Positions 52,584 through 62,049 of a stretch of DNA of 64,000 bases are shown piece by piece; within the stretch, counting starts at the first letter, position 1, and each line of letters begins with the position of its first letter. Below the pieces are notes generated by a model that did no database searches, was not told the origin of the DNA, and was given only the letters and a program-made list of their open reading frames with translations. Origin of the DNA: Paraburkholderia agricolaris (GTDB taxonomy: Bacteria > Pseudomonadota > Gammaproteobacteria > Burkholderiales > Burkholderiaceae); assembly GCF_009455635.1 (NCBI RefSeq), contig NZ_QPER01000001.1, forward strand, positions 1,054,001 to 1,118,000, in the 5' to 3' direction. The translations under genes were made by a program, and so were the position numbers.

Positions 52584-53432
52584 ATGAATATGGCAGAAAC
52601 TCAACTCAATCCGACCGCGCGTCCCACGGCGCCCGCCGGTTTCGATCCCGCCCAAAGCGGCCAGGCGCAAGCGCCGTCGCGTCCGAAGATCGAGATCAAC
52701 GATCTGAACTTCTTCTACGGCAAGTATCACGCGCTGAAGAACATCAACCTGCGCATTCCCGAAGGCAAGGTGACCGCGTTCATCGGCCCGTCGGGTTGCG
52801 GCAAGTCCACCTTGCTGCGCACGTTGAACAAGATGTACGCGCTTTATCCGGAGCAGCGCGCCGAAGGCGAAATCCTGATGGACGGTGAAAACCTGCTGAC
52901 CTCCAAGCGCGATATTTCGCTGCTGCGCGCGCGGATCGGCATGGTGTTCCAGAAACCGACGCCGTTTCCGATGTCGATCTACGACAACATCGCGTTCGGT
53001 GTGAAGATGTTCGAGACACTGCCGCGCTCGGAAATGGACGACCGCGTGGAGTGGGCGCTGACCAAGGCCGCGCTGTGGAACGAAGTGAAGGATAAGCTGG
53101 GCCAGAGCGGCTACGGTTTGTCTGGTGGCCAGCAGCAGCGTCTGTGCATTGCGCGCGGTATTGCGATCCGTCCTGAAGTGCTGCTGCTCGACGAGCCGTG
53201 TTCCGCGCTGGACCCGATTTCCACGGGTCGTATCGAAGAGCTGATCGCTGAATTGAAGAGCGATTACACGGTGGTGATCGTCACTCACAACATGCAACAG
53301 GCCGCACGCTGTTCGGACTACACTGCCTATATGTACCTCGGTGAACTGATCGAATTCGGCGATACCGAAAAGATCTTCATCAAGCCGGTCCGCAAGGAAA
53401 CCGAGGACTACATCACTGGCCGCTTCGGCTAA
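52584..53432 (+). CDS. pstB: Phosphate ABC transporter ATPase PstB
   Basis: Energises phosphate uptake, 282 aa. Walker A is GPSGCGKST, signature [14 protein letters not shown], Walker [15 protein letters not shown]-loop VTHNMQQA. A 30-residue leader precedes the domain (start near [16 protein letters not shown]). SD sequence GGGCGGAG lies 7-14 bases upstream. Confidence 0.97.
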   Translation: MNMAETQLNPTARPTAPAGFDPAQSGQAQAPSRPKIEINDLNFFYGKYHALKNINLRIPEGKVTAFIGPSGCGKSTLLRTLNKMYALYPEQRAEGEILMDGENLLTSKRDISLLRARIGMVFQKPTPFPMSIYDNIAFGVKMFETLPRSEMDDRVEWALTKAALWNEVKDKLGQSGYGLSGGQQQRLCIARGIAIRPEVLLLDEPCSALDPISTGRIEELIAELKSDYTVVIVTHNMQQAARCSDYTAYMYLGELIEFGDTEKIFIKPVRKETEDYITGRFG

Positions 53433-53460
53433 GCCGCCGCGCAAAACAAAGGGGTACGAC

Positions 53461-54165
53461 ATGTCCGATAAACATTTGTCCAGCCAGTTCGACGCCGACC
53501 TGAACCTCGTTTCCTCGAAGGTGCTCGAAATGGGCGGCCTGGTCGAGTCGCAGATCGTCAACGCGATGATCGCGCTCAACAACTTCGACCTCGACGTCGC
53601 CGAACAGGTGATCGCGGCCGAAGAGCGCCTGAACACGATGGAAGTCGAAATCGACGAAGAGTGCAGCAACATCATCGCGCGCCGTCAACCGGCCGCACGC
53701 GATTTGCGCCTCCTGATCGCGATTTCGAAGACCATCACGAATCTAGAGCGCGCCGGCGACGAAGCCGAAAAAATCGCCAAGCGCACCAAGCGTCTGATGG
53801 AAGACGGCGCGTCGCGCACTATCAATATCGCCGAGATCAAATTGTCGGGCGAAATGGCGGTGTCGATCCTGCGCCGCGCGCTGGACGCATTTGCGCGCCT
53901 GGACACGGTGGCCGCCGCGCAGATCGTGCGCGACGACAAGGCGATCGACGAAGAATTCCGCGCTTTCGTTCGCAAGCTGATTTCGTACATGACGGAAGAT
54001 CCGCGTTCGATTTCGGTGGGCCTCGATTTCCTGTTCATCGCCAAGGCGATCGAACGGATCGGCGACCACGCGAAGAACATCGCCGAATTCATTATTTACA
54101 TCGTCAAGGGCACCGACGTGCGGCACAAGTCGCGCGACGCGCTCGAACGCGAAGCGCTAAGTTAA
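53461..54165 (+). CDS. phoU: Phosphate signalling protein PhoU
   Basis: Couples Pst activity to the PhoR/PhoB two-component system; needed for shut-off in high phosphate. It is 234 aa with the two-repeat helical PhoU fold. The metal-cluster motifs are ISKTITNLERAGDEAEKIAK and AKAIERIGDHAKNIAEF. It lies between pstB and phoB, the normal position for Burkholderia-type clusters. Confidence 0.96.
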   Translation: MSDKHLSSQFDADLNLVSSKVLEMGGLVESQIVNAMIALNNFDLDVAEQVIAAEERLNTMEVEIDEECSNIIARRQPAARDLRLLIAISKTITNLERAGDEAEKIAKRTKRLMEDGASRTINIAEIKLSGEMAVSILRRALDAFARLDTVAAAQIVRDDKAIDEEFRAFVRKLISYMTEDPRSISVGLDFLFIAKAIERIGDHAKNIAEFIIYIVKGTDVRHKSRDALEREALS

Positions 54166-54191
54166 TCCAGAGATAAGGACCAGAGGTGCCG

Positions 54192-54893
54192 ATGCCCAGC
54201 AGCATTCTCGTCATTGAAGATGAGCCCGCCATTTCCGAACTGATTTCGGTCAATCTTCAACACGCCGGACACTGCCCGATTCGCGCGTACAACGCGGAGC
54301 AGGCGCAGAACCTGATCAGCGACGTGCTGCCCGACCTCGTCCTGCTCGACTGGATGTTGCCGGGCAAGTCAGGCATTGCGTTCGCCCGCGATCTGCGCAA
54401 CAACGAGCGCACGAAGCACATTCCGATCATCATGCTGACTGCGCGTGGCGATGAACAGGATAAGGTGCTCGGCCTCGAAATCGGTGCGGACGACTACGTC
54501 ACCAAGCCGTTTTCGCCGAAGGAACTGATGGCGCGTATCAAGGCGGTGTTGCGCCGCCGTGCGCCGCAGTTGACCGAAGACCTCGTGGCGATCAACGGTT
54601 TGAAACTCGACCCGGCAACGCATCGCGTCGCCGCGCATGCGGAAGGCAGCGAGATCAAGCTCGATCTCGGCCCGACCGAGTTCCGTTTGCTGCACTTCTT
54701 CATGACGCACCCCGAGCGCGTGCATAGCCGCACGCAATTGCTCGATCAGGTGTGGGGCGACCACGTGTTCGTCGAAGAGCGCACGGTGGACGTGCATATC
54801 AAGCGTTTGCGCGCGGCGCTCAAGCCGGCCGGATGCGATGCTATGATTGAGACGGTACGCGGCAGCGGCTACCGGCTCGCGAAGAGCGCCTGA
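54192..54893 (+). CDS. phoB: Phosphate regulon response regulator PhoB
   Basis: OmpR-family activator of the Pho regulon, 233 aa. The receiver has Glu9/Asp10 and phospho-acceptor Asp53 (VLLDWMLPG), Thr in MLTARG, and Lys in VTKPFSPKEL. The C-terminal winged helix ends RGSGYRLAKSA. ATG 54192 has AGAGG five bases upstream; GTG 54186 is an alternative. Its likely targets include the Pho boxes found in this window. Confidence 0.96.
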   Translation: MPSSILVIEDEPAISELISVNLQHAGHCPIRAYNAEQAQNLISDVLPDLVLLDWMLPGKSGIAFARDLRNNERTKHIPIIMLTARGDEQDKVLGLEIGADDYVTKPFSPKELMARIKAVLRRRAPQLTEDLVAINGLKLDPATHRVAAHAEGSEIKLDLGPTEFRLLHFFMTHPERVHSRTQLLDQVWGDHVFVEERTVDVHIKRLRAALKPAGCDAMIETVRGSGYRLAKSA

Positions 54894-54936
54894 CGCCTGA
54901 GTTCGCGGTAGTACCTTTCTCTTCGATCGCTAGAAC

Positions 54937-56250
54937 ATGAACATCATCTGGGCACGTTCCATCGTGTCGGTCGTGCTGCTGGCTGTTCTGTGCGTGGTGG
55001 TCGGCGCACTCGTGAACGTCAAGGCAGGACTGATTCTCGCGATCGTCATGCTGCTCGCGCAAAGTCTCTTCAGCACCTTCCACAAGCAGCGCTTGTGGCG
55101 TTTGCTCGATGCGCCGGTCTACGGCGAAGTGCCGAGCGCCCCCGGCATCTGGGGCGAAATCTACTACCGTCTGCATAAGCTCGCGAAGCGCTGGCACGCG
55201 CAGGTGCGCCAGGTCGAGCAGCAGCATTCGCGTTTCATCCAGGCGATCCAGGCGTCGCCGAATGGCGTGGCGATGCTCGACGATCACGATCAGATCGAGT
55301 GGTGCAACGCGATCTCCGAACTTCATTTCGGGCTCGACGCGAAACGCGATCTGCGTCAGCACATCACGCATCTGGTGCGCCAGCCGGATTTCGTGCGTTA
55401 CCTGAATTCGCAGCGCTACGAACAGATGCTGATTATGCGCGGCATGGGCGACAAGCGTCAGAACGTGCTGTCGGTGCAGGTGTTTCCGTACGGTGAAAAT
55501 CGCAAGCTGGTGCTCTCGCAAGACATCACCGAGCTGGAGCGTACCGACGCGATGCGGCGCGACTTCGTCGCCAATGTCTCGCACGAATTGAAGACGCCGC
55601 TGACCGTGCTGTCCGGTTTTCTCGAGACGATGCGGGAATTGCCGCTAGGCGAAGCCGAGCGTGCGCGCTACCTCGAGTTGATGGAGCAGCAGGCCTCGCG
55701 CATGCGCCATATCGTCAACGACTTGCTGGTGCTCGCGAAACTCGAAGGCGACAACAAGCCGCCGAGCGATCAGATGATCGATATGCGCGCGGTGTTGCGC
55801 CATCTGAAGGACGACGCGCAAAGCCTGTCGAGCGACCATCACAACATTGTGTTCGACGCCGACGAAGGGCTCACCGTCACCGGCGTGGAAACGGAAATAC
55901 TCAGCGCGCTCGGCAACCTCGTGACCAATGCGATTCGCTATACGCCGGACGGTGGAGCAATCACGGTGACCTGGCACGGCAACGGCGGCAGTGCGGTTTT
56001 CTCGGTCACGGACAGCGGCCTGGGGATTCCGGCCGCGGACATTCCACGTCTGACCGAGCGCTTCTATCGTGTCGACCGCAGCCGTTCGCGGGATACGGGC
56101 GGGACGGGCCTCGGTCTCGCCATCGTCAAGCATGTGCTGCAACGGCACGATGCGCAGCTCGACGTGAAGAGCGAGGAGGGGCGTGGCAGCACGTTCACCG
56201 TGCGCTTCCCGGTATATCGTACGGCGCGCCGGCAACCAGCGCCGGTCTAG
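54937..56250 (+). CDS. phoR: Phosphate regulon sensor kinase PhoR
   Basis: Inner-membrane histidine kinase that phosphorylates PhoB when phosphate is low. It is 437 aa. Two N-terminal membrane helices (residues about 5-50) are followed by a PAS domain (near FIQAIQASPNGVAML). The phospho-acceptor His (about residue 216) is in VSHELKTPLTVLSGF; the ATPase has ALGNLVTNAIRY (N-box), DSGLGIP (G1) and GTGLGLAIVKH (G2). Terminator follows. Confidence 0.96.
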   Translation: MNIIWARSIVSVVLLAVLCVVVGALVNVKAGLILAIVMLLAQSLFSTFHKQRLWRLLDAPVYGEVPSAPGIWGEIYYRLHKLAKRWHAQVRQVEQQHSRFIQAIQASPNGVAMLDDHDQIEWCNAISELHFGLDAKRDLRQHITHLVRQPDFVRYLNSQRYEQMLIMRGMGDKRQNVLSVQVFPYGENRKLVLSQDITELERTDAMRRDFVANVSHELKTPLTVLSGFLETMRELPLGEAERARYLELMEQQASRMRHIVNDLLVLAKLEGDNKPPSDQMIDMRAVLRHLKDDAQSLSSDHHNIVFDADEGLTVTGVETEILSALGNLVTNAIRYTPDGGAITVTWHGNGGSAVFSVTDSGLGIPAADIPRLTERFYRVDRSRSRDTGGTGLGLAIVKHVLQRHDAQLDVKSEEGRGSTFTVRFPVYRTARRQPAPV

Positions 56251-56263
56251 GAGTCGTGGTCCG

Positions 56264-56299
56264 AAAAAAAGCCCGCCTGTAGCAAAGGCGGGCTTTTTT
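56264..56299. terminator. Terminator between phoR and ppk
   Basis: GCCCGCCT (56271-56278) pairs with AGGCGGGC (56286-56293), flanked by A7 and T6, so it works in both directions. Confidence 0.92.
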
Positions 56300-56342
56300 A
56301 CGCACGTCGCCGCTGCAGCGGCGGCCGAACGCGATTACTCAC

Positions 56343-58406
56343 TCACGAACAGAATTTCCCCAGCAGACTCATCTGCGCATTGCGCGAGGATTTGCCCGGC
56401 CGCCGGCGCCGATAGTGACCGTCGCTTTGCATGAGCCACGCGGACTGGTTGTCGCCGAGAAACGCCGATAGGCCTTCGGCAATCACACGCCGTTTCAGGC
56501 GACGGTTGTTGATCGGAAACGCCACTTCCACACGCCGGAAGAAGTTGCGGTCCATCCAGTCGGCGCTCGACAGATACACCTGTTCCTTGCCGTCGTCGTA
56601 GAAATAGAAAATGCGATGATGCTCGAGGAAGCGCCCGACAATCGAACGCACCGTGATGTTCTCGGACAAACCCGGCACGCCCGGCTGTAACGAACACACG
56701 CCGCGCACGATCAGATCGATCTTCACACCGGCCTGCGAGGCCTCGTACAGCTCGGCGATCACGGTGGGTTCGAGCAGCGCGTTCATCTTCGCGACGATGC
56801 GCGCCTTTTTTCCGGCGCGCGCGTGAGCCGCTTCCGCGCGAATCGCCTCAACCAGTTTCGGATGCAGCGTGAATGGCGACTGCCACAACTCGTGCAGCTT
56901 CAGTTCGCCGCCGATACCGGTCAGTTGCTGGAATACGTGGTGCACGTCTTCGCAGATCTGCTGATCGGCGGTCATCAGGGCGAAGTCGGTATAAAGACGC
57001 GCGGTGCGCGGATGATAGTTGCCGGTGCCCAGATGCACGTAACGCTTGAGCGTTGTCTTGCCGCCCGACGATACCCGCCGCACGATCAGCATCATCTTCG
57101 CGTGGCATTTGTGACCCACCACGCCGTACACGACGTGCGCACCCACCGCTTCAAGCTGCGACGCCCAATTGATATTGGTTTCCTCGTCGAAGCGCGCGAG
57201 CAGTTCGACCACCACGGTCACTTCCTTGCCGTTGCGCGCCGCCTGCATCAGCGCGTCCATCAGCGGGGAATCGGTGCCGGTGCGGTAGATGGTCTGCTTG
57301 ATGGCCATCACGTTCGGGTCTTTAGCCGCCTGCAGCAGCAATTCGAGCACCGGCTGAAAGCTTTCGTAAGGATGATGGAGCAGCACGTCGCCGTGGTCGA
57401 TCACATCGAACATGCTCGCACTGTTGGCGATCTGCGCCGGAATCGCTGGAATATGCGGCACGAATTTCAGATCGGGCCGGTCTACCATCTCCGGCAACTG
57501 CATCAGGCGCACCAGATTGACGGGGCCGTTGGCGAAGTAGCAATCCTTGGTGGTCAGGCTGCTTTCGTCGAGCAGGCGCCGCACGACGTGCGTGGGCGTA
57601 TCCGCCGACACTTCGAGCCGCACCGCGTTGCCCAGATGCCGGGCCGGCAGTTCACCTTGCAATGCGACCCGCAGATTGGTGATTTCGTCTTCGTCGACGA
57701 ATAGTTCGCTGTTGCGCGTGATGCGAAACTGATTACAGGTGCGCACCACCAGATTCGGAAACAGCTCGCCGACAAAGCGCTGCAGCAACGAGCTCAGCAG
57801 CACGAAACCATGCGGATAGCCCGACAGTTCCTGCGGCATGCGCACGAGCCGGGGCAGGGCGCGCGGCGCCTGCACGATGCCCATCATCGCCTGACGGCCG
57901 AACGCATCCTTGCCTTCGAGTTCGACCACGAAGTTCAGGCTCTTGTTGAGCACGCGTGGAAACGGGTGAGCCGGATCGAGGCCGATCGGCGTGAGTACCG
58001 GCAGCAGTTCGTCGAAGAAGTAATTACGCGCCCATTCGGTCTGCGCTTCGTTCCACGCTTCGGTGCCGTGAAAATAGATACCTTCTGTTTCGAGCGCGGG
58101 GAACACCGTGTCGTTCAGCATGGTGTACTGACGATGCACGAGCCGCTGCGCGCGCTCGACCACGAGGTCATATACGTGCTGCAGCGACATGCCGTCCGGC
58201 GACATAGCGCCGGGGTTGTCGCGCATCTGTTCCTGCAGTCCGGCCATGCGGACTTCGAAGAATTCGTCGAGGTTGCTACTGGTGATGCAGATGAAGCGCA
58301 GGCGTTCGAGCAAAGGGACGGCGGGGTCGGCAGCTTGTGCCAACACACGCTCGTTGAAACCCAGAATGCCCAGCTCGCGATTCAATAAGGGGTAGCGGAT
58401 GGACAT
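56343..58406 (-). CDS. ppk1: Polyphosphate kinase
   Basis: Makes inorganic polyphosphate from ATP, 687 aa. The N-domain begins YPLLNRELGILGFNERVL. The head and catalytic domains carry TIYRTGTDSP, VELLARFDEE, and the His region VGHKCHAKMMLIVRR (phosphohistidine/active-site motif); the C-terminal region has HLGTGNYHPRTARLYTDF. Start ATG 58406 is conserved; the extra 19 residues upstream are not. A Pho-box-like repeat lies 53 bp upstream. Divergent from ppx. Confidence 0.96.
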   Translation of the reverse strand: MSIRYPLLNRELGILGFNERVLAQAADPAVPLLERLRFICITSSNLDEFFEVRMAGLQEQMRDNPGAMSPDGMSLQHVYDLVVERAQRLVHRQYTMLNDTVFPALETEGIYFHGTEAWNEAQTEWARNYFFDELLPVLTPIGLDPAHPFPRVLNKSLNFVVELEGKDAFGRQAMMGIVQAPRALPRLVRMPQELSGYPHGFVLLSSLLQRFVGELFPNLVVRTCNQFRITRNSELFVDEDEITNLRVALQGELPARHLGNAVRLEVSADTPTHVVRRLLDESSLTTKDCYFANGPVNLVRLMQLPEMVDRPDLKFVPHIPAIPAQIANSASMFDVIDHGDVLLHHPYESFQPVLELLLQAAKDPNVMAIKQTIYRTGTDSPLMDALMQAARNGKEVTVVVELLARFDEETNINWASQLEAVGAHVVYGVVGHKCHAKMMLIVRRVSSGGKTTLKRYVHLGTGNYHPRTARLYTDFALMTADQQICEDVHHVFQQLTGIGGELKLHELWQSPFTLHPKLVEAIRAEAAHARAGKKARIVAKMNALLEPTVIAELYEASQAGVKIDLIVRGVCSLQPGVPGLSENITVRSIVGRFLEHHRIFYFYDDGKEQVYLSSADWMDRNFFRRVEVAFPINNRRLKRRVIAEGLSAFLGDNQSAWLMQSDGHYRRRRPGKSSRNAQMSLLGKFCS

Positions 58407-58458
58407 CGGCAGCGAGAATGGAATGTCAGGAAGGGAGACGAAAAGACGCTCGGAAATT

Positions 58459-58486
58459 CTCACAGTATGATGACGTTGTTATGACA
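58459..58486 (-). promoter_or_regulatory. Pho-box-like repeats upstream of ppk
   Basis: On the minus strand, TGTCAT (58481-58486), CGTCAT (58470-58475) and TGTGAG (58459-58464), each 11 bp apart. The first two match the PhoB half-site well; the third is weaker. They end 53 bp before the ppk start. Confidence 0.6.
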
Positions 58487-58722
58487 TTCGGAATGTTATA
58501 AATTCTACGCCGTAATCGTCACGTGTCGTAATTGTGACGCAGTGCGTGTGGGACCATAGGGCACCCCCATCACTGCGAGGCGACATCGTGAGGCCCGGTA
58601 CGCTTAGAATGGCGTCTTTCAACAGCGCGGCCGGCCATAAGGCGCCCAAGGCACCGAATGGACATCCGGCACCTTCCGCATCCAACGCCGCCGCACACGC
58701 GCGCACGGAGTTCGCTTACTCG

Positions 58723-60234
58723 ATGGTCAATACTCCACAACTGCTTGCTGCCGTCGACCTCGGCTCGAACAGCTTCCGGCTGATCGTCGGCCGGGTAGAG
58801 GAAACCGATGCAGGCAGCCAGATCTATCAGGTCGACGCGTTGCGCGAGCCGGTACGTCTTGCCGCCGGTCTGTCGCGCGACAAGATGCTCGACCGCGCCT
58901 CGCAAGTGCGCGGCTGGGACGCGCTCAAGCGTTTCGGTGAGCGCTTGCGCGACTTTCATCCCGATCACGTTCGCGCCGTCGCCACCAATACGCTGCGCAT
59001 AGCCAAGAACGCCAGTGAGTTTCTCGGTGAGGCGCAAGCGGCACTCGGCTTCCCGATCGAGGTGATCGCCGGGCGTGAAGAAGCGCGTCTGATCTATGCA
59101 GGCGCAGCACACTCCGTGCCTGCCAGCGCGGGCAAGCGTCTCGTGGTGGATATCGGCGGCGGTTCGACGGAATTCATCATCGGCTCGCACTACACGCCGA
59201 TCAAGATGGAGAGCCTGTATATCGGCTGCGTGAGCCATAGCCGCGCGTTTTTTCCCGCGGGGAATGTCGACGAATACACGATGCGCCAGGCTGAACTCGC
59301 CGCAAGCCGTGAAATTCAGATCATTTCCGCGGAGTACAAAAAAACCGGGTGGGAACAGGCCATTGGCTCGTCGGGCACCGCGCGGGCGCTTGCCGAACTG
59401 GTCGAGGCCAACGGCTTCAATGATCCGGGCATCACGCACGGCATCTCGCGCGGTGGGCTCGAGCGTCTCAAACGTGCGTTGATCAAGGCGGAGAACGTCA
59501 ATCGTCTGAAGTTGATCGCGCTGAAGGCCGATCGCATTCCGGTGTTGGCAGGCGGTCTGTCGATCATGATCGCGGTGTTCGACGAACTCGGCGTGGATTA
59601 CGTCGATACGACAGACGGCGCGTTGCGCCTCGGCGTGCTGTACGACTTGCTGGGCCGCGCGCAGCACGAGGACATGCGTACGCTGACGGTGGAAGGCTTC
59701 ATGCGCCGTTATGGCGTGGACCGCGCACAGGCCGGGCGTATCGGTGAACTTGCGGTGCGCTTTTACGATCAGTTTGCCGAGCCGGATGAGGAGCGGCGTA
59801 CCGAGAACCGCATGTTCCTCGGTTGGGCTGCGGCCTTGCACGAAATCGGCTTGTCGATTTCCCACAGCGCCTATCACAAGCATTCGGCCTATATCGCCAG
59901 CAACGCCGATATGCCGGGGTTTTCGCGCACCGACCAGGCGCGGCTTGCCGCGCTGGTGCTCGGTCACGCCGGGAAGCTCGGCAAGCTGTCGCAAACGCGC
60001 GAAGTGGAATGGCCGCTGTTGTTCTGTCTGCGGCTGGCAGCGCTGCTGTGCCGCCGGCGTGCGGATGTCGGCCTGCCGGGTATCGCGGTTGCGCAGGTCA
60101 ACGGCGGTTATGAGGTGCGCTTGCCGAACGAGTGGGTGGCTAACAATCCGCTGACCGATTACAGCCTGATCCAGGAGGCTGCGGAGTGGGAGAAGGTTGG
60201 CATTCCGTATCGTGTGGTCTACACCGACGATTGA
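58723..60234 (+). CDS. ppx: Exopolyphosphatase
   Basis: Removes terminal phosphates from polyphosphate; Ppx/GppA family of the actin-like ATPase fold. It is 503 aa from MVNTPQLLAAVDLGSNSFRL. The phosphate loops are DLGSNSFR and VVDIGGGSTEF; the C-terminal HD-like domain includes LGWAAALHEIGLSISHSAYHKHS. The open frame reaches back to GTG 58534 and contains ATG 58609, but those residues are low-complexity and not conserved-looking. It is divergent from ppk. Confidence 0.92.
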   Translation: MVNTPQLLAAVDLGSNSFRLIVGRVEETDAGSQIYQVDALREPVRLAAGLSRDKMLDRASQVRGWDALKRFGERLRDFHPDHVRAVATNTLRIAKNASEFLGEAQAALGFPIEVIAGREEARLIYAGAAHSVPASAGKRLVVDIGGGSTEFIIGSHYTPIKMESLYIGCVSHSRAFFPAGNVDEYTMRQAELAASREIQIISAEYKKTGWEQAIGSSGTARALAELVEANGFNDPGITHGISRGGLERLKRALIKAENVNRLKLIALKADRIPVLAGGLSIMIAVFDELGVDYVDTTDGALRLGVLYDLLGRAQHEDMRTLTVEGFMRRYGVDRAQAGRIGELAVRFYDQFAEPDEERRTENRMFLGWAAALHEIGLSISHSAYHKHSAYIASNADMPGFSRTDQARLAALVLGHAGKLGKLSQTREVEWPLLFCLRLAALLCRRRADVGLPGIAVAQVNGGYEVRLPNEWVANNPLTDYSLIQEAAEWEKVGIPYRVVYTDD

Positions 60235-60250
60235 AATCGACGCGCTGTAA

Positions 60251-60287
60251 ATGAAAAGCCCGGCGGATTCGCTGGGCTTTTTTTATC
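60251..60287. terminator. Terminator after ppx
   Basis: AGCCCGGCG (60256-60264), loop GATT, CGCTGGGCT (60269-60277) with one G-U pair, followed by T7. It may also serve the convergent acyltransferase gene. Confidence 0.85.
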
Positions 60288-60350
60288 TGTATCGCCAGCC
60301 GGCTGAAGCTGCCGGCTGGTGTGCGCGGGCTTGCTCGATGCTTACGATGC

Positions 60351-61163
60351 TTAGCGCGGTGAGGCGTCGCCGAGGAAGTGCCGTGCGTAACGCGCGTTGA
60401 TATCCGTCAGGCGCAACAGCGTTAGAAAGTCCGCTGTATTGAAGTCGGGATCCCATGCCGGCGCGCCGCAGATCTTCGCGCCGAGGCGCAGATAACCTTT
60501 CACGAGCGGCGGCGGTGCAACGTCGGCGCCGGTCTGCAGTTCTTCGACCGGCAACGGCGTGTGCGGAAACGCGCGATATTCCGGCGCCGTCAGCGCGTTG
60601 TCGCGCAGCGAGCAGTAAAGATTCGCTGCGTAGTGGCCACCGTCGACCATCGCGACGCTCGCGCAGCCGAGCATCGTCTCGTAGTTGTTGTGCTGCATGT
60701 ACGCGGCGAGCCCGGCCCACAGCGACATGATTACCGAGCCGCTGCGATAGTCCGGGTGTACGCAGGAGCGGCCCACTTCGACCATTTTTGCGCGCAGGTG
60801 CGTGAGACGCGACACGTCGAATTCGCTTTCGGCATACAGGCGCCCGATACGGGCGGCCTGGTGCGGCGGCAGTGCGCGATAGGTGCCGACCACCTTTAGC
60901 GTGTCGAGATCGCGCACCAGCAGGTGATCGCAGTATGAGTCGAACGCATCGACGTCGAGGCCCGCCGGACCCGTCAGGCGCGCACCCATTTCATCGGCGA
61001 ATACACGGTAGCGCAGACGCTGGGCCTCGCGCAGTTCCTCGTCGGTGCGTGCCCATGTGACTTGCAGGCGATGCTGGGCGGTGACCGTCTCCTCGGCGCG
61101 CGGCAGACGGCGCGTTTCGAAGATGGAAGCCAGGGGCAGGGTGGGCGTCGGCAGTTCTCGCAT
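60351..61163 (-). CDS. olsB: OlsB-like N-acyltransferase (ornithine lipid)
   Basis: A 270-aa GNAT-like acyl transferase with the features of L-ornithine N-alpha-acyltransferase, which starts ornithine-lipid synthesis from 3-hydroxyacyl-ACP. Typical stretches are EAQRLRYRVFADEMGA, DSYCDHLLVRD, VEVGRSCVHPDYRSG, and the C-terminal LVKGYLRLGAKICGAPAWD. The start MRELPTP at 61163 is preferred to an earlier frame start. Four phased Pho-box half-sites lie 58-95 bp upstream. Other hydroxyacyl transferases of the family are possible, so the exact acceptor is inferred. Confidence 0.82.
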   Translation of the reverse strand: MRELPTPTLPLASIFETRRLPRAEETVTAQHRLQVTWARTDEELREAQRLRYRVFADEMGARLTGPAGLDVDAFDSYCDHLLVRDLDTLKVVGTYRALPPHQAARIGRLYAESEFDVSRLTHLRAKMVEVGRSCVHPDYRSGSVIMSLWAGLAAYMQHNNYETMLGCASVAMVDGGHYAANLYCSLRDNALTAPEYRAFPHTPLPVEELQTGADVAPPPLVKGYLRLGAKICGAPAWDPDFNTADFLTLLRLTDINARYARHFLGDASPR

Positions 61164-61220
61164 GTGGCGTCCTGGTCGAAAAGAGGGAGATTTCTTTTTT
61201 CGCCAATGTAGTAACGCCTG

Positions 61221-61258
61221 GTGACGCTCGCATGGCAAAGCCATGACGATTAGGTGAC
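61221..61258 (-). promoter_or_regulatory. Pho-box-like repeats upstream of olsB
   Basis: On the minus strand four units start GTCAC (61258), GTCAT (61247), GCCAT (61236) and GTCAC (61225), each exactly 11 bp apart. They match the PhoB half-site (T/C)GTCA(T/C) with one variant. The spacing and number are as in the pstS box. Confidence 0.7.
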
Positions 61259-61344
61259 GGCCCGTAAGCTGCGTGCGCGCGGCTTGTAATGTCGTGGGCC
61301 GCGCGGGCCGTGTTCGCGGTATGTGTTGTTTCCGCGCGACCGGC

Positions 61345-61803
61345 CTAGACCAGATCCGGGCTCATCGCCGCGCGCAGCACGGCTTGGTCGTCGCCGTCGC
61401 GTTCTCGGCTTTCGATCCACCACAGGCCGGCTTTCTTCAGCGGCCAGCTCGCTTCGCTGTTGCCGAGCAGACGCGCCGCAACATGGCCGAGGGTCGGTTG
61501 ATGGCCGACGATCACAACGGTCGGCGCAATGCCTTTTGACCAGCCGGCGGCCGTGAGCACGTCGTCCGCGCTGGCGTTGGGCGCGAGTTCGCGCACCACG
61601 CGATACTGATCGCTCAAGGTTTCCGCGGTCTGGACGGTACGCACGGCGGGACTCGCGAGGACGATGGCATCGTCGGGCAGGCGGGTGCGTAGCCATTTGG
61701 CGACGTTTTGCGCCTGTTTGCGGCCCTTCGTGGTCAGCGCACGGGCGAGATCGCTCGGGGCGAAATCTTCGGCTTCGGCGTGACGCCAGAGAATCAGATT
61801 CAT
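61345..61803 (-). CDS. sixA: Phosphohistidine phosphatase SixA
   Basis: A 152-aa histidine-phosphatase-family protein. The catalytic RHG-type motif is ILWRHAEAED, and the second His is in VVIVGHQPTLGHVAA. SixA dephosphorylates His in phosphotransfer domains (ArcB, nitrogen PTS in E. coli); the target here is unknown. The start MNLILWRHAE is fixed by conservation. It lies upstream of the OlsB-like gene on the same strand but 180 bp apart. Confidence 0.92.
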   Translation of the reverse strand: MNLILWRHAEAEDFAPSDLARALTTKGRKQAQNVAKWLRTRLPDDAIVLASPAVRTVQTAETLSDQYRVVRELAPNASADDVLTAAGWSKGIAPTVVIVGHQPTLGHVAARLLGNSEASWPLKKAGLWWIESRERDGDDQAVLRAAMSPDLV

Positions 61804-61993
61804 GCGTGTCTCCTTGACGCTGGTTGCGGCGTGAATAGCGGCGCCGGATATCAATCACTGTCGCATGCGCGCTCGTGAGGGCGCAAGGCGGTGGCGCGGG
61901 TGAGGAGTATCGGTGCGGGCGTATGCCGCCGACGGCGCCTATAAGGAGGTGAGCATGAGGCAGCAAAGCAATCGCCCCTGGGTACCGGACGCC

Positions 61994-62036
61994 AAAAAGC
62001 AAAAACCCGCGAAGCCGGAGGCGACGCGGGTTTCGT
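61994..62036 (-). terminator. Terminator of tRNA-Pro
   Basis: CCCGCG (62006-62011) and CGCGGG (62025-62030), with flanking AAA/TTT pairs. Read on the minus strand it ends in TTTTTGCTTTTT. Confidence 0.8.
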
Positions 62037-62049
62037 ACTGCTTTTTTCG

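Noticed and set aside
58518..58538. Pho box for ppx in the divergent gap
   Set aside because: GTCAC and GTGAC here form an inverted, not a phased direct, repeat, so they do not fit PhoB half-sites.
58534..58722. N-terminal extension of ppx from GTG 58534
   Set aside because: Low-complexity residues with no family similarity; the conserved N-terminus starts at ATG 58723, and TAGAAT near 58604 would be a promoter element inside the extension.
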